Positions 23,626-35,170 of a stretch of 64,000 nt of DNA are shown here, in pieces. How positions within the stretch are numbered: the first letter of the stretch is position 1; every line of letters begins with the position of its first letter. Origin of the DNA: Pyrocephalus nanus (taxonomy: Eukaryota > Chordata > Aves > Passeriformes > Tyrannidae); contig CM076259.1 in NCBI GenBank assembly GCA_038380795.1, forward strand, positions 24,286,977-24,350,976, given 5' to 3'. The notes below the pieces were generated by a model, which was given only the letters and a program-made list of their open reading frames with translations, did no database searches and was not told where the DNA came from. The position numbers were made by a program, and so were the translations under genes.

Positions 23626-25207
23626 CATGAGTATGTGTATGTAAACAAACAGTCCTCTCATGAGGCTGGGAAATCAGGCAATTAAAGGGATATAACAGAA
23701 CTCACCTGTATGGAATGAATAATTTCCTATTTTCTCCTCCCAAGAATCTCTCCTCTTTTACCTCTTCTAGTATTTCTATTTATAGGAAGGAACAGCGTAC
23801 TTTATTTATCACTTCTTCTCCCACTCTCATCCTCTCATCACTTCAGCTACTGAGGTCACACGGATGGCAATTCAGTGTCCTGTGCAGCAGTGCAGCAATG
23901 CAGCTACCTCATGCCAGTCTCTGAATCAGTGCAAAGAGATGGCCAAGAGAGGAGAATGTTTCCCAGAGCAGTTGCAGCTGACCCATTGCAAAAGATACAC
24001 TGAGCCTTCCTCATAAAGGCTTCCCTGTTACAGACTGATGTTTCTTGGTATACCAGCCACAACTGTTCCTGAGGTCAAAGGCAACATAGCACCTTCCTTT
24101 CAGAGTGAGAAGAAGTTGCAATTACTTCCCCCAAGTGATTACTCAAACAAGGGAACTACTCAAGAGCTTTAATTGCAGACAGCAGCTCAGCTGCTCCATC
24201 ACAGGGCAGAGAAGGTTGACTAGTTTGCACTCCTCTGCTTCATAGCAACAGAGCTTTCTCCATTCGAGGTATCACAGGAAGAGAAATGAGATAGATGAGA
24301 AGGGGCACCATTTGCAAAAGAAAATGAGAGATTGGTATAGATGAACAATAGCAGAAAAGACACCCTGATTATCTCAAATCGCCTGGCAGAGGAGATTAGA
24401 CAAAGAACAAATTTGAACATCCAGAGAGAAGGGAAAACAAGATGAGTACTCCACCTTGCTTTCCCTTACTGGCCTGCATCTACTGCTTGCCTGCTGTAGC
24501 AGTGCTGCCACATTGCTGTGGACCAGAGAAATCCCAGTGCTACACAGAGAAGACAAGCAACGTCAAAGGTACAGCAAAGGAGCTAGAAATGGGTACCAGT
24601 GGGGAGTTACAGGCTTTCTTTGGGGTCAGAGAGGTGGGACAGATCTTGCAGCAGCAGTGCTATGTCGGCCAGGTCTCTGCCAGGGCTGTTTGGTACCAGG
24701 CAGGATGGCAGTGGAGAGCCTGGTCTCCAGCTGTGCTAGTCCCTCCTGTTCACAACAGGACTGTGTCTGCCTCTGGTTACCCACACTTCAGAGTACCCAG
24801 AAAGTAGAGGAGAAGCCATGTCTTCTTGTCAGCTGTCTGCTGCATGCCAAGGCAGGGCAGTTCAGAGGCACAGCTGGAGATGCTGTGGAAGGGAAGGACA
24901 GAGCTGCAATGTTTTTCAAGGATGTAGCAACCTTCATAGCCAATCAAACCAATTGTCCAACTCCTGTAACACCTTCTCTCAGGCAGTGGCTAGGGGCATC
25001 AAGGATAGATGTAAAACACTTAAAATGGGAAATAACGAACTAATATGTCCGTTGGGGAAGTTTCTTTATAACGCCAGGCAGTTAGTGGTTGGATTTATGC
25101 CCTGAATCTCAAGGGCTGATATTTCTTATAAATTTTTTATTTTCTTTAATGTAGCTGTGAATGTTCTCACTATCCATACAAATATACCTTCCTTTTCTTT
25201 TTCTCTC
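23626..25207. other. Unannotated, with an unexplained 195-codon open frame
   Basis: The stretch contains the longest open frame outside the microsatellite, at 24456-25043 on the plus strand (195 codons). Its first 20-25 residues are hydrophobic and signal-peptide-like; the rest is low in structure and matches no family I know. A second plus frame of 121 codons overlaps it (24442-24807). I do not call it a gene: there is no promoter-like or splice context, and overlapping frames of this size occur by chance in G/C-richer DNA such as this. Confidence 0.3.
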
Positions 25208-25227
25208 TTTTTTTTTTTTTTTTTTTT
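25208..25227. repeat. Poly(T) run of 20
   Basis: Twenty T residues end a longer T/C-rich stretch (about 25188-25227), directly before the antisense LINE fragment. Confidence 0.9.
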
Positions 25228-25530
25228 GCTAAGGCCATGAGCTCAGTGGGTGACACCCTGCAGCAGGGAGTTCCACAGTTTAATGGGGTACCATAAAAAA
25301 AATTCTCAACACTTCCAGATCTACATTGCCTTTTGATTCAAAGGATACCCTTTTGTCCCAGTACCAAGAACCTTTTAAAATATTATAATTTATATACTTT
25401 TAACATACTCCTTCTTATTCATCTCTTCTCTGAACATTATCTTCCTTCATCTTTTTCAGTTTCTCCTTATCTGAAAATCCTTCCAAGCCTCCAGACCATT
25501 TTCACTGCCTATCTCCAAGTTCTGCTATTT
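25228..25530 (-). mobile_element. Ancient CR1/L3-type LINE fragment, antisense
   Basis: The order of blocks matches the reverse complement of the 3' part of an old CR1/L3 element. A degraded GCAGGGAGTTCCACAGTTTA (25264-25283) comes first, then a T/A-rich middle, then TCTTCTCTGAACATTAT and TTTTTCAGTTTCTCCTTAT (about 25423-25470), then a degraded RT C-terminal end near 25500. It is heavily diverged, with no open frame. It is similar in age to the copies at 2.9-7.1 kb. Confidence 0.7.
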
Positions 25531-28500
25531 TTTTTTTAAAAAGCTGATGAGAAATTAGCTAAGTATGAAAGGTGAGGGTTTATCAGTAAGTTTATAATGG
25601 TATTATATCTTTAATGGTAATTTCTGTCCTATGCTGTAGATATTTATTCTGTGCATTTAGTTATGCTAAATTCAAGGAAAGATGGGGGGGTTCTAACTTC
25701 TGTGAATAAGCATCTTTGTACAACAGCTATCTCCTGCAGTTCCTTGTGCCTGTGAATACAACTCCCATTTTCTGTCTTAGTGTGTCTTATCAGGCTGTGT
25801 TTCTTGTTGGGAATCATCATTAGAATGGTGACCTGATAGGGTTGTATAGCTGCCCAGCTCCTATCAAAGGAGAAGTTGAAACATTTTCTGTTATTTTTAA
25901 ATATAGCCTTGTGTTGCCTCATTTAGCTTTAATGTTCTGTTTAATGTATCTCTCTGTAGTTATCTAAGGGAATGCTCCACAAGGAAAAAAAGCACTGAGA
26001 GAACTTGCTGGGTTTTTTTCTGTTTAATTCTGCTCTGAAGTGATGTTTAGAGAGGAAGAATTGCCTGGGTGATGGGACTAATGCAAAGCCTAGGGTAGAA
26101 AGAGTCAAGTCCCTGCACTGCACTCCCTTCACCTCCCTCATGTGATCTTGTAACTAGCAGAGGTTATGGGTAGGCAATCACAAGTGATCGAGTTTCTGAT
26201 GCTTAACTAGTTACTGTTCATCAGCTGAACCACAGAAGCAAAGATGTCCCACCTCCATTGGGTGGTGTGCTAGCTGGAGCAGACACTGCTGCTGATAGAG
26301 GCAGGCCCCATATCCTCCAGGAAAATGCACAGGCAAAGTAAGCAGCATGATTAAGGTCAGTGCTTGGATAAGGTAGTGCAACAGGAACAGCCTGTTTTGG
26401 CTGTATTTGAAGCCAGCTCTGAGCTGTCATGACACAAGTGCTGTTAGGTGTGAAAAAGAAATAGAGTTAACAAACATTGCTAATAGGAGGAGGAAATAAA
26501 AAGAACCTTCTCCTTATTGTGACACATTGCTCTGTTATTTTCAGGGCTAGTTTTTTTGCAGGTTTTGAAATAAACTCTGAGCTGCTTTGCAAACCCTTCA
26601 TATTCATTGCAAACATCTTATTTTATTATCTGCCTTTTTGTTGTTGGTCTTCTTTCTTCTTCCTCCTTTTTTTTTTTTTTTTAATCCATTCAACCATTTA
26701 TTGGAACTTCTATTCTCCAGTGTGCATTTCTTCTTTGCTATACTATCTCCTGTTTTTCACAGATAAACACCTCACACCTGGGAGACAGGCTCCTCTAATT
26801 AGTATTAAAACCTGAAGTTTTTTTTCCACCCCTCTTTGAAGCTTTCTAGGATGCCTTTTCATGAATAGTAATATTCTCAATTCAACATAATGCAACATTC
26901 AATCAAAAGATGCTATAGCAATCGCTTTCCAACAAGGAACATTGGCCTTTCCTCTTCTTCTGTACAGCTGATGACGAGGCAATAAAAAGTCCAGCCTGGA
27001 AGATGTGCTCAGAAGTTGTGGTTTCCACTTGTGGCAGCCTGTGGCCCTCGAGATGCTCTGTGCAGAAGGCTCAGTGTCATTTGTCATCTCTCCAGCTCCC
27101 CACTGCCATTCTCCAACACAACAGGAGTTCTGGCTGCCTGATGCCCTGTCAAATAAATCCCTTTAGAATAGCAGTTGCCTCTCAGTCAGCCAGCCCCCCT
27201 GCACAGCATGGGACATCCACAAATCTTTTCCTTCTTCCCTGCAGATCACTGCTAGTTTAAGTCCCAGACTGCTGCATAAGTGATGCCAACTGTGCTGCTG
27301 CCTGCAGAAGACACCAAGGTCCCAGACACTATAAATGCACATGCTGTAGACCATTTCCAGTGGAGACTTCCTTCACAGAAATTCACAGAATCTATCTTTC
27401 CACTGAAAATGTAGGTTTCAATGGATGCACAAATCAGCATTCTTCAACAAGGAGCTGTTTCCTGACTGTTTTACTAATCACTTCTATTCAGAAGCTGGCT
27501 AAGGTCACAGCCTCTGCTCCCTAAAGCCAGACAAGTAGTACCACAGACTCCATAAATGGTACTGCCAACAACCAACAGGGAACTACTGCAGCCATGGCTA
27601 CATAACACCTGCCACAACATGGGCCATCTAGTCCTACAATTATTATGATTATTTTTGCTTATATTAACATTCTAGAAGTGAATTTCTTTGCTCTATGTTT
27701 GCATGTACATGCAAATGCACAGAGAAATTTTTGCAGCTACGTGCTAAACTGTTGACAGAGGAACTCAAATGCTGTTGTAGCAACACCTATAACTTGGCAC
27801 CTTTGCATGAGAACCAGTTCTACTACCTTTGCTCTTGGGTGAAGAAGGAGCTTGAATGGCTTGGGAGCTTCAGCCTTCCCTTTTCTGCCAAATATCATTA
27901 CAATTGCTCTTTCAATTCCACTCAGCTGCTTTCAAAAAGCCCATTTCATGAATAAGACTTGACTTGGCTGTACATAGCACCATTGAACTCTGTGGGGCAA
28001 GCTGGAAAGCACTGCTAAGAGTGATAGTAGTTAACCAACAGATATGTTTTAGAATAAAATGTCTAACTGAAGAGAGTGTTCCAATGTCAGTCCCAAGCAG
28101 GGCAGAGGCACTGACAGTTTTTGTGTCCACAACAGCTTCTGAAGGCTCTCTTTGTTTCCTACTGCAGCTGATCTCAACTAGCCATATCAAGGTAATGTCA
28201 TAAAGAACTGAAGAAAAAAAAAAAAAAAAAACAACCTTCCCAGCATCAGATCCCAGCTTCTCTCTCAAAAGACAAAACTTCTGAACAGCAGGATATGTCC
28301 TACCTTTTTTAGTCAGTCCATTAGCACATTCCTACTGATTCCAATAGATGTCCAAGAGTTGAAATCATTTGGGACCCTGAAGTTCTCCATGAATGGGCCC
28401 TTCAGAACTACACAGCCAGGTGGGATTTGGTGCCTGTGCAATGCCACTCTCAGGGGTGCACTGTGACAATTGAGTCACAATTCACAAGGGGATGCTGTAC

Positions 28501-29149
28501 TGAAGGAAAACTGTCAGCTAGGGAGAAGGCTTGGGAAGACATGGCACTTGGGACATTAGTTCCATATCATCCCAATCCTAGAAAGCTTTGAGGACCTTAA
28601 CTAATCCAAGGAGACCGAGGAACTAAACAGAGGAGTAGAGGGACTAGGTATTTTTCTGGACCTGGAAGAACAGGAATGAATCTTGCAGACATATGGGGAG
28701 TGATTCAAGTATATAAACATCAGACTGTAGTACTATCTGAGGTGTCTGAGGAGTTCTGAATTGTCTGTACAGGACAGGTGGATGTGACAAAAATCTCACG
28801 GGAGAGTCCTGCCCCTCTGAGAGGCAGCTGAAGTGGCTACAGAACTGTTCACCTGTCTGGGGGTGTCTTTAGACAGTCAGAAATGATTGATACTGGACTG
28901 TGAGGCAAGCCAAGATGCCAAGGTAGACACACTGCTGGTCTGATGCATAAAGACAGCGCTGGGTGGCAAAGATCCCCATCTCTGATGTGGAATGTCAGGG
29001 GAAACATGAGAATGCAGCATTGTAATTACAAGTTTGCTTTTCATTAAATGTTTCTTGCCAGTCTTCTCCTATCCCATCCCCCTCCTCCTCCCCAAATAAA
29101 GAACTAGCTAGGCTCAGTGCAGTTCTGAAAATTATCTAAATGCCCACTG
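25531..29149. other. Unannotated, about 3.6 kb
   Basis: No gene is supported. Simple tracts include a T run at 26667-26682 and an A run of 18 at 28214-28231. Open frames reach 118 codons (27912-28268, minus), which lies over the A run and is not credible. Confidence 0.4.
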
Positions 29150-29310
29150 GGCTGAAGGGTCAGCTAGTTCACCAGCCATAACAATTAAATTCTGATTATT
29201 ACCCTTTCATTACTATACAAACTAATCCCATACATCTCATGAGCTGGTGTTGAGGTGACTTCACGCTCCTTAGAACTCGTGCCATTAATTAGAGTGCAGT
29301 CAGCTCTCCT
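29150..29310. promoter_or_regulatory. Candidate conserved non-coding DNA (weak)
   Basis: Non-repetitive A/T-rich sequence with several homeodomain-type cores (CAATTAAAT near 29184, GATTATT near 29194, CCATTAATTAG near 29281). This is the texture often seen in developmental enhancers. Conservation cannot be judged here, so the call rests on motif density alone. Confidence 0.2.
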
Positions 29311-32300
29311 CTGATTTGCAGCCCCCTTCTCCCCACCACCTTTGTAGCTCTGTGTCCCTGTATCCACCATGGTCCTGGCACCCCTCATTCCTGCCTCATA
29401 ACCCCCCCTCTACCCCAGAACTGGGGTCCCCATTAACAGCTTTGCCTGTTTTCCCCTGTTATTCTAGTCCTGAGCTCCCCTCACAATTCTTCCTCTTATC
29501 TTGAATTTGAAGCCTCTCTCTCTGTGCTGAGACCCTTGCCTATTAAACCAGCTTTTACTTAAACAGAATCAGCTAATCATATCGAATTATGCCAGATTTT
29601 AATGTGGCTTTCTAACATAGATACATGCCCATAGAGATCCAAGCTGAGAACACCAAGCCCACATCATCTTTGATCTAAGACACTACAAGATAGAACCCTT
29701 GATCATATTCCTAATGCTAATTAGTCATCACCTTCCCCTTTTCCTAAGATATATGTGTCTAAGAACATTGTTGCTGATTTGGTCACGGACAAATTAATGG
29801 TTGTATACGCAGTAGGTAGTGGCATTTCTATAAGAAAGTTTAATACTAGTGAAGTGGTTGCATTGAATCAAAAATTATAAATTTTTGCAGCTCTCTTGTA
29901 ATTGCTATACAGAACAATTCTAATAGCAAGACTCCAAAAGGAAATGAGCAGCAGCATTTTTTAAATGAAAGCAAAATATCTTTCATGAAAACCATAGAAA
30001 CCTCTGTTCTTGGAATAACTGTGCATTATATCCCTAGAAATGCAGATTCCAATCTAAAACTCAGATTCCAGCCCTAAAATATCTTATTACTCTTTGTAAT
30101 TTCTACTTTCAAACTGTTATCATGTAAACCAACAATTACAAAAACAACAACAGTGCAGGTTTCCCCACTCCTATTACTTTCTCTGAATAGTAGTGGCAAC
30201 ATATCCCCCAGCCACCATTAGGAATCACACTACAGTTCATGCTCTTATGCTACTGCAGAATCATTTCACATAATGAACCACGTACAGTGTAATTGATGGA
30301 AGTCATATAACTCATGCAAACAAATGGATGCCTAACAAATAAACATTTCCAAAATGAACTAGCACTATTTGTGTGCTCAGCTGAGATATGAACTGCATCT
30401 GCTGCAGGTGACAGACAGGAAGTGACAGAGACTGAAAACATAAAATGAAAACTTAAATATTTACTAATTTAATCAGTTCTTTCCTCTGTATTTATGTCTG
30501 GGGGAATATACATTCTAGAGGTCTTAATTTTAGTCCTAAATCTTAATTCCAGTGCTAAGGCTTTGTGGAATCTAGTATACAGGCATCAGAACTGCTCCAT
30601 AGCCGAGGTTATGTATGGAGATTTCCACTGGCTTGTATATAATGACTGAATTCAATTTTCAATTTTGGCATCAGGGAAAAAAGGATTTATTAAATAATGG
30701 CTTGAGTTAAAGATTTAGAAACTCTTACAAAGTAGACATTTAAAGATGCCCATTGAAATTCAGGCCTGTTTTTCTTATATTTCTTTGGGTTTCACTATCA
30801 TCTTAAATCATATATGCTGTGCACACATCACATTTCACCCAGTATCTCATCTTTACAATCTTTCAGACATAGGGCGGGTATTGGGACTTGAAACGAAGAC
30901 CTTTAAAAGTTATTTCTATCATTTTTTGCGACTGGATTTAGCCTGGCAGAGAAAACCAATAGATGCAAGGGCTGTCATCAACACCATGCTCTGCTATGCA
31001 TCAAGGTGAGAAAGAGACCTTTGTGCACAACGTAGTTTATGGACATTGCATTTCACTTAATGAAAGGGAGTAAAATACAGATGCTCTTTCCAAATAGCAA
31101 GGTCTTCCCCTGCTTCCCTTTCAAGCATATTGTCAGTGTAAATGGAAACAAGCAAATCCCAACCCCAGGTGGATCACGTAATTCTTACTAAAAAGAAAAA
31201 AAATTCGTCTTTGAACTCATCATAACCTCAGAGGTACAAAAGGTTTGTAAAGGCAGAGCCACTTGCAGAAAGTGCAGACTAGGATCCCAGCTCCTTACTC
31301 ATGTGAGAACAGCAGCTGCTTTGGTTCTCCTAAGGTTTTCTCTCAGGTTAGATGCTGGGCTAAAAAATAGAAAATACTGCTGAGATGTCTGTAAGCTAAC
31401 ACTGGGAACCTGACTCGGGTGCAGGTAAGCTAACCGCTGTGGTGGTCTCAGAAGTCACCTCTCGCTATCTGCCAGCTCCCAAGTCAGCCTGCTTGATGTT
31501 GCTGCAGTGAACTGGCAGAAGAACTTACCAGGTCTTTAACTGCTGCCATACACAGCAGCAGCCCAAACCCACCTTCACCATCTGCTTCTGCTGGCATCTT
31601 GGGCTGTCAGCTGCAGTGGCTGGACAGCAAATAGGCCATGTCTCTGTTTTTTTTAATTCCAGATAGACCCAACAGAAGAGTGGGGTAGGCACCGAGGGGT
31701 GGCTGTGGTAGCAGTAATATCTGCCAAACACTGAACACCAGAGCTTCCAGGAGCTTTACCTGTTAGCCACACTGAAACAAGAGCCCAAAGTGTCATCTGA
31801 GGTCTTGCTTACAAGGGAGAGCTCCAGCAGTCACGTCAGTGGGGATGCAGATACTGAGCTTAGCAGAATGAATCCCAGCATGAACACCATTATCCCCACA
31901 TGAGAAAAGGGGGCTTAGGGGCAGAGCGCTGGGGTATTGCAAACATCTTCCCAAATAACATCAGCTAATCTGAAACAGGCTCCTCTAATAGCCAAAAAAT
32001 TGCACCCTGTACAAGGATTATACCTATAAACCTTATCAGTTTAAATCTACCTTTGCAGTCATATTAGAAGGATGTTCCTATACAGGCAGAGTCCAAGGAA
32101 GGGATAAAGCACACACCAGGAGGACCTGCTGGTTATGCAGGGTCAAGGGGAGAAAGGGCTGAAGCACAGCTTGAGAGGAAAGCTGGGGGGACAGGTCTGA
32201 CATATCAGTAGTTAGGAGAGTGAGGGAAGATAAAATGCCCTTCAGGAGGAGGTTCTTGGGGATTATAGCTCTACACCCTTGAGCACACTGCTGTACAGCA

Positions 32301-32324
32301 GTCATGGTAATAATTAATAACAAG
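29311..32324. other. Unannotated, about 3 kb
   Basis: No gene or clear repeat is seen. Open frames are 60-90 codons with no recognised domain. The part from about 32080 to 32324 may be decayed LINE sequence leading into the clearer fragment that follows. Confidence 0.4.
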
Positions 32325-32510
32325 GAAATGATTCTCGCCCTGTTCTGGTCACCTTATTAAAGTGAGGATATTGTGGAAATGGAAAAATCCCAGCAGGACA
32401 GCACCTGGGATGATAGATGGATGGGATGCATTTTTTAAAAGAGCTCACTACATTTCAGGAAACATATTTCTGAGGGAAGAGTGGCTGCAAAGCTTTTACA
32501 TTCCTTGTCT
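32325..32510 (+). mobile_element. Old CR1 LINE fragment, sense strand
   Basis: The plus strand contains a decayed piece of the CR1 reverse-transcriptase C-terminal coding region: CTGTTCTGGTCACCTTATTA (32341-32360), then GATATTGTGGAAATGGAAAA, then CTGGGATGATAGATGG. It corresponds to the same part of the element as the first half of the copy at 62.4 kb. The frame is broken and both ends are unclear. Confidence 0.6.
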
Positions 32511-33280
32511 ACTCTGCTGCTCCCAACTGCTGTCAGAGAAAGGACAGGATGAGGTGAAGTGGGCCCTTGCTCTGACCTACTGGTGGCCAATTACGTTGTG
32601 GTCTGTGGCCCTAAAATGCTTTGCTAAACCAGCAGCCGTGTCTTTATACTTCTGTTGCCATTCTCCTTTGCCCTTTGGGTTCTTACTGAGATAAGGTACA
32701 GAAGCTGTACTTTCTTAATGGCCAGAGTGGCACACAAAATCTAGCAGGAGATGCTGTTTGCCCTGAAGGATTCCTAGAATCCTGTTTCTAAGTGTTAGGC
32801 CAAGCTGTAGTTTCTGCTTTAACAAAGGATGCTCTTAAGTAGCTTCAATGCACAAGAAGTCAAAATAGGCTTTTTTTGGATATCCTGGTGTGGCAAAGCT
32901 GTCTTGAACATAAATGGTGAATTCTGATGTACACAAATGCAAAGGAGGGAATGCATTTTGGCAAAACTGCTTTTAGCCACTAGCAGCCCCACCACAGGGG
33001 CTCTGTAAAGCCTAGAGGTCATTTCCCTTGCATGAAGCAAATGAGGAACCCAGCAAAGAAAACTTTCCATGAGATCTTTCAGTGCTTTTTGCTTTGCCCC
33101 TGCAAATTCAGTCTGCAGCTACTCTTGCCAAGGTTTGTAGTTGACATGGTGGGCTAACCGAGAATGGGCCATTCAGCCTGCTCCCACTGAGCCACAAAGG
33201 ACAGACCTTTTCCAAGGATCTGTGTTACAGTTTAAAGGGGTGGGAAGAAAAACAAAGAAACAAAAGAAAACCTTAGCCCT
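32511..33280. other. Unannotated spacer
   Basis: No gene or repeat is recognised between the LINE fragment and the TAAT-rich block downstream. Confidence 0.4.
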
Positions 33281-33480
33281 CCTAAACAATTGAACAAATA
33301 TTTCCCCGGTTAATAAATAACAGGCTCAGCTGGGGAATTGTAATTGTGTGTATAATGCATCTCAGATCTACAGTATAATTACACTCTGGAAACCATTGAC
33401 TAATAAAAGGCACCAGCCAGGGGAAAGGATGCCGTCTTGCCACGGGTTGACAGGCAAGCAACAAACAAGGTGCACTTTTT
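33281..33480. promoter_or_regulatory. Candidate enhancer rich in homeodomain cores
   Basis: Five TAAT cores fall within about 100 bp (GGTTAATAAAT near 33308, TGTAATTGT near 33340, TATAATGCA near 33351, TATAATTACA near 33374 and ACTAATAAAA near 33400), in non-repetitive sequence. This is typical of vertebrate developmental enhancers. The call is from motif density only. Confidence 0.3.
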
Positions 33481-33546
33481 CACCTTCTATTCAATAAAAC
33501 CAGGGTATTAAATATGCAGGCAGAGCAACTCCATTAAGCAATTCAC

Positions 33547-33633
33547 TTCCTTCTTTTTCTTTCTCTCCTTTTTTTTTTCTCTTCTCCTCCTTTTGTTTCC
33601 ATCAAGACAGGGAAGGTTAAAAAAAAAAAAAAA
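33547..33633. repeat. Pyrimidine-rich tract followed by A15
   Basis: A CT-rich stretch (33547-33600) is followed by a run of 15 A at 33619-33633. Simple low-complexity DNA. Confidence 0.85.
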
Positions 33634-34827
33634 GCTATATATGAAACCCCTGACTATACGTGAGCTGTGCTTTAATGAGGCTGCATCTTGGTCCCTATGC
33701 TATACTAAGTAAACATGTTTCTCCCCCTGCAAAGAAAGGCTTTGCTTGTCTGGGCCGAAGGGAAAAAAGCTTAGGGAATAAAAGGAGGTTTTTTCTCTGC
33801 CCACACCCCTTTCTCCATTCCCACTAAAATAAAACCCTTCATTACATTACAGAGTGAATATTCGTTCACAAACTTACGGCAATATAAGCTATTTCCATAC
33901 CACTCACAATGCATTTAAACCTTTATAGGAAATCAGAGTGCAGGGGAATCACCTGAAAATCATGCTTCAGTTTCTAAAACTTATGCAATCACACCTGGAT
34001 TTAAACAAAACAGCCAGCTCCTTTTTTCAGTATGCTGAGGCACTCGAGTCAATGCATACCTCCAGCAACTCTGACAGTGACTCTGCCAGCTACTCACTCA
34101 GTCACTTATGATGTCAACCCTGGCTGGAAAAACTGAAAAACCAGAGTATTACATGACTATGTAAGAGGACTACTACAAGAGTATTGCATGGTTATTTTGA
34201 GGCTCTGGGAAACATCTGGTGTAGTGTTTTGCTGTGGGACCCCCAGTATCATACTGAAGGAGTAGGGTAACAAGTCCAGTACACAACATAAATCCCCTCT
34301 CCATCCTTCACTGAAGCACTGAGCAGGACTGAAGGACTGGAGCCTTTTCCTCCTCTGCCTGTAAGCCAAGCACTCACCTGCTGCTCCCATGTCTTTGTAA
34401 GAAAAGAGGTAGCATAATCCCTCACACTTCCAGCTGCCATGGCAAAAGGAAGGAGTGCACTGATATGAATCCTTTCTTTCTTTGTCCCTGACCTGCCCAT
34501 CACAAGCTCATAGCATAGATGACCACTTGGGTCAGAGATGGGTGAGCACAGTGAAGCAGGCTGAGCTGCTTCAGCCTCCTCATGCACCCTCTCAGCCCAC
34601 AATTATGATGAGATATGTCTGTCTGCAGGTTTTTGCTTCTCTACTCCTGAGGAAGGAAACATCAGAGACATGCTTCCCACAGACTGAGGAGACAGGTATT
34701 AAACTAGAATCCTGCATCCACATGCACCAAGAGGGTGAGTTGCTAATTGAGAAACCCCACTGCTGATTAGCAAGCACTTCTAGTCTCAGACGCTTCCAGC
34801 CGATGCACCTCATTTCCCACCTGTGCC
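33634..34827. other. Unannotated spacer
   Basis: No gene is supported. Opposite-strand frames of 94-117 codons overlap one another at 34249-34930 and have no recognised domain. Confidence 0.4.
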
Positions 34828-35170
34828 TATAAGAGTGCAAGTCCAGTAATGACCCCGTTGAGCTCCTCGGGATGTGAAGCCTGGCCTTGAAACACGCAAG
34901 GGAGAACAATTGAGCTGCGCTCGCTGTCACTGCCTCCCTCCCGGGGCCCAGGGAGGGAGTGGAGAGAGGGGAGTTGAGTTGGGAACGTTTCCTGACTCAG
35001 CAGCAGTGCGTTCATTCGCGGAGGGACTGCGGCTGCCGCTGCTAATAGGTTGTGGTAATGGAGAAGCGTCTCGCAGGCAGGACGGTGGGAGGCTGATCAG
35101 CTCCAGCAGAAGAAGTGAGGTCAGTGGTAATGAGCGACAGCGATGAGGAATGCAAATTGCGGGAGGATTT
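34828..35170 (+). promoter_or_regulatory. Local CpG cluster with promoter/enhancer motifs
   Basis: Roughly 18 CpG dinucleotides fall in about 300 bp here, in a window otherwise poor in CpG. A TATA-like TATAAG lies at 34828-34833. An AP-1/MARE-type site TGACTCAGCA is at 34993-35002, and a perfect octamer ATGCAAAT is at 35150-35157. The block 34905-35060 is G/C-rich. This could be a small CpG-island promoter, perhaps for an unseen 5' exon or a non-coding RNA, or an enhancer. Open frames of 90 and 135 codons start within it (34874 and 35115) but match nothing I recognise. There is no sign of LTR ends or retrotransposon origin. Confidence 0.4.
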
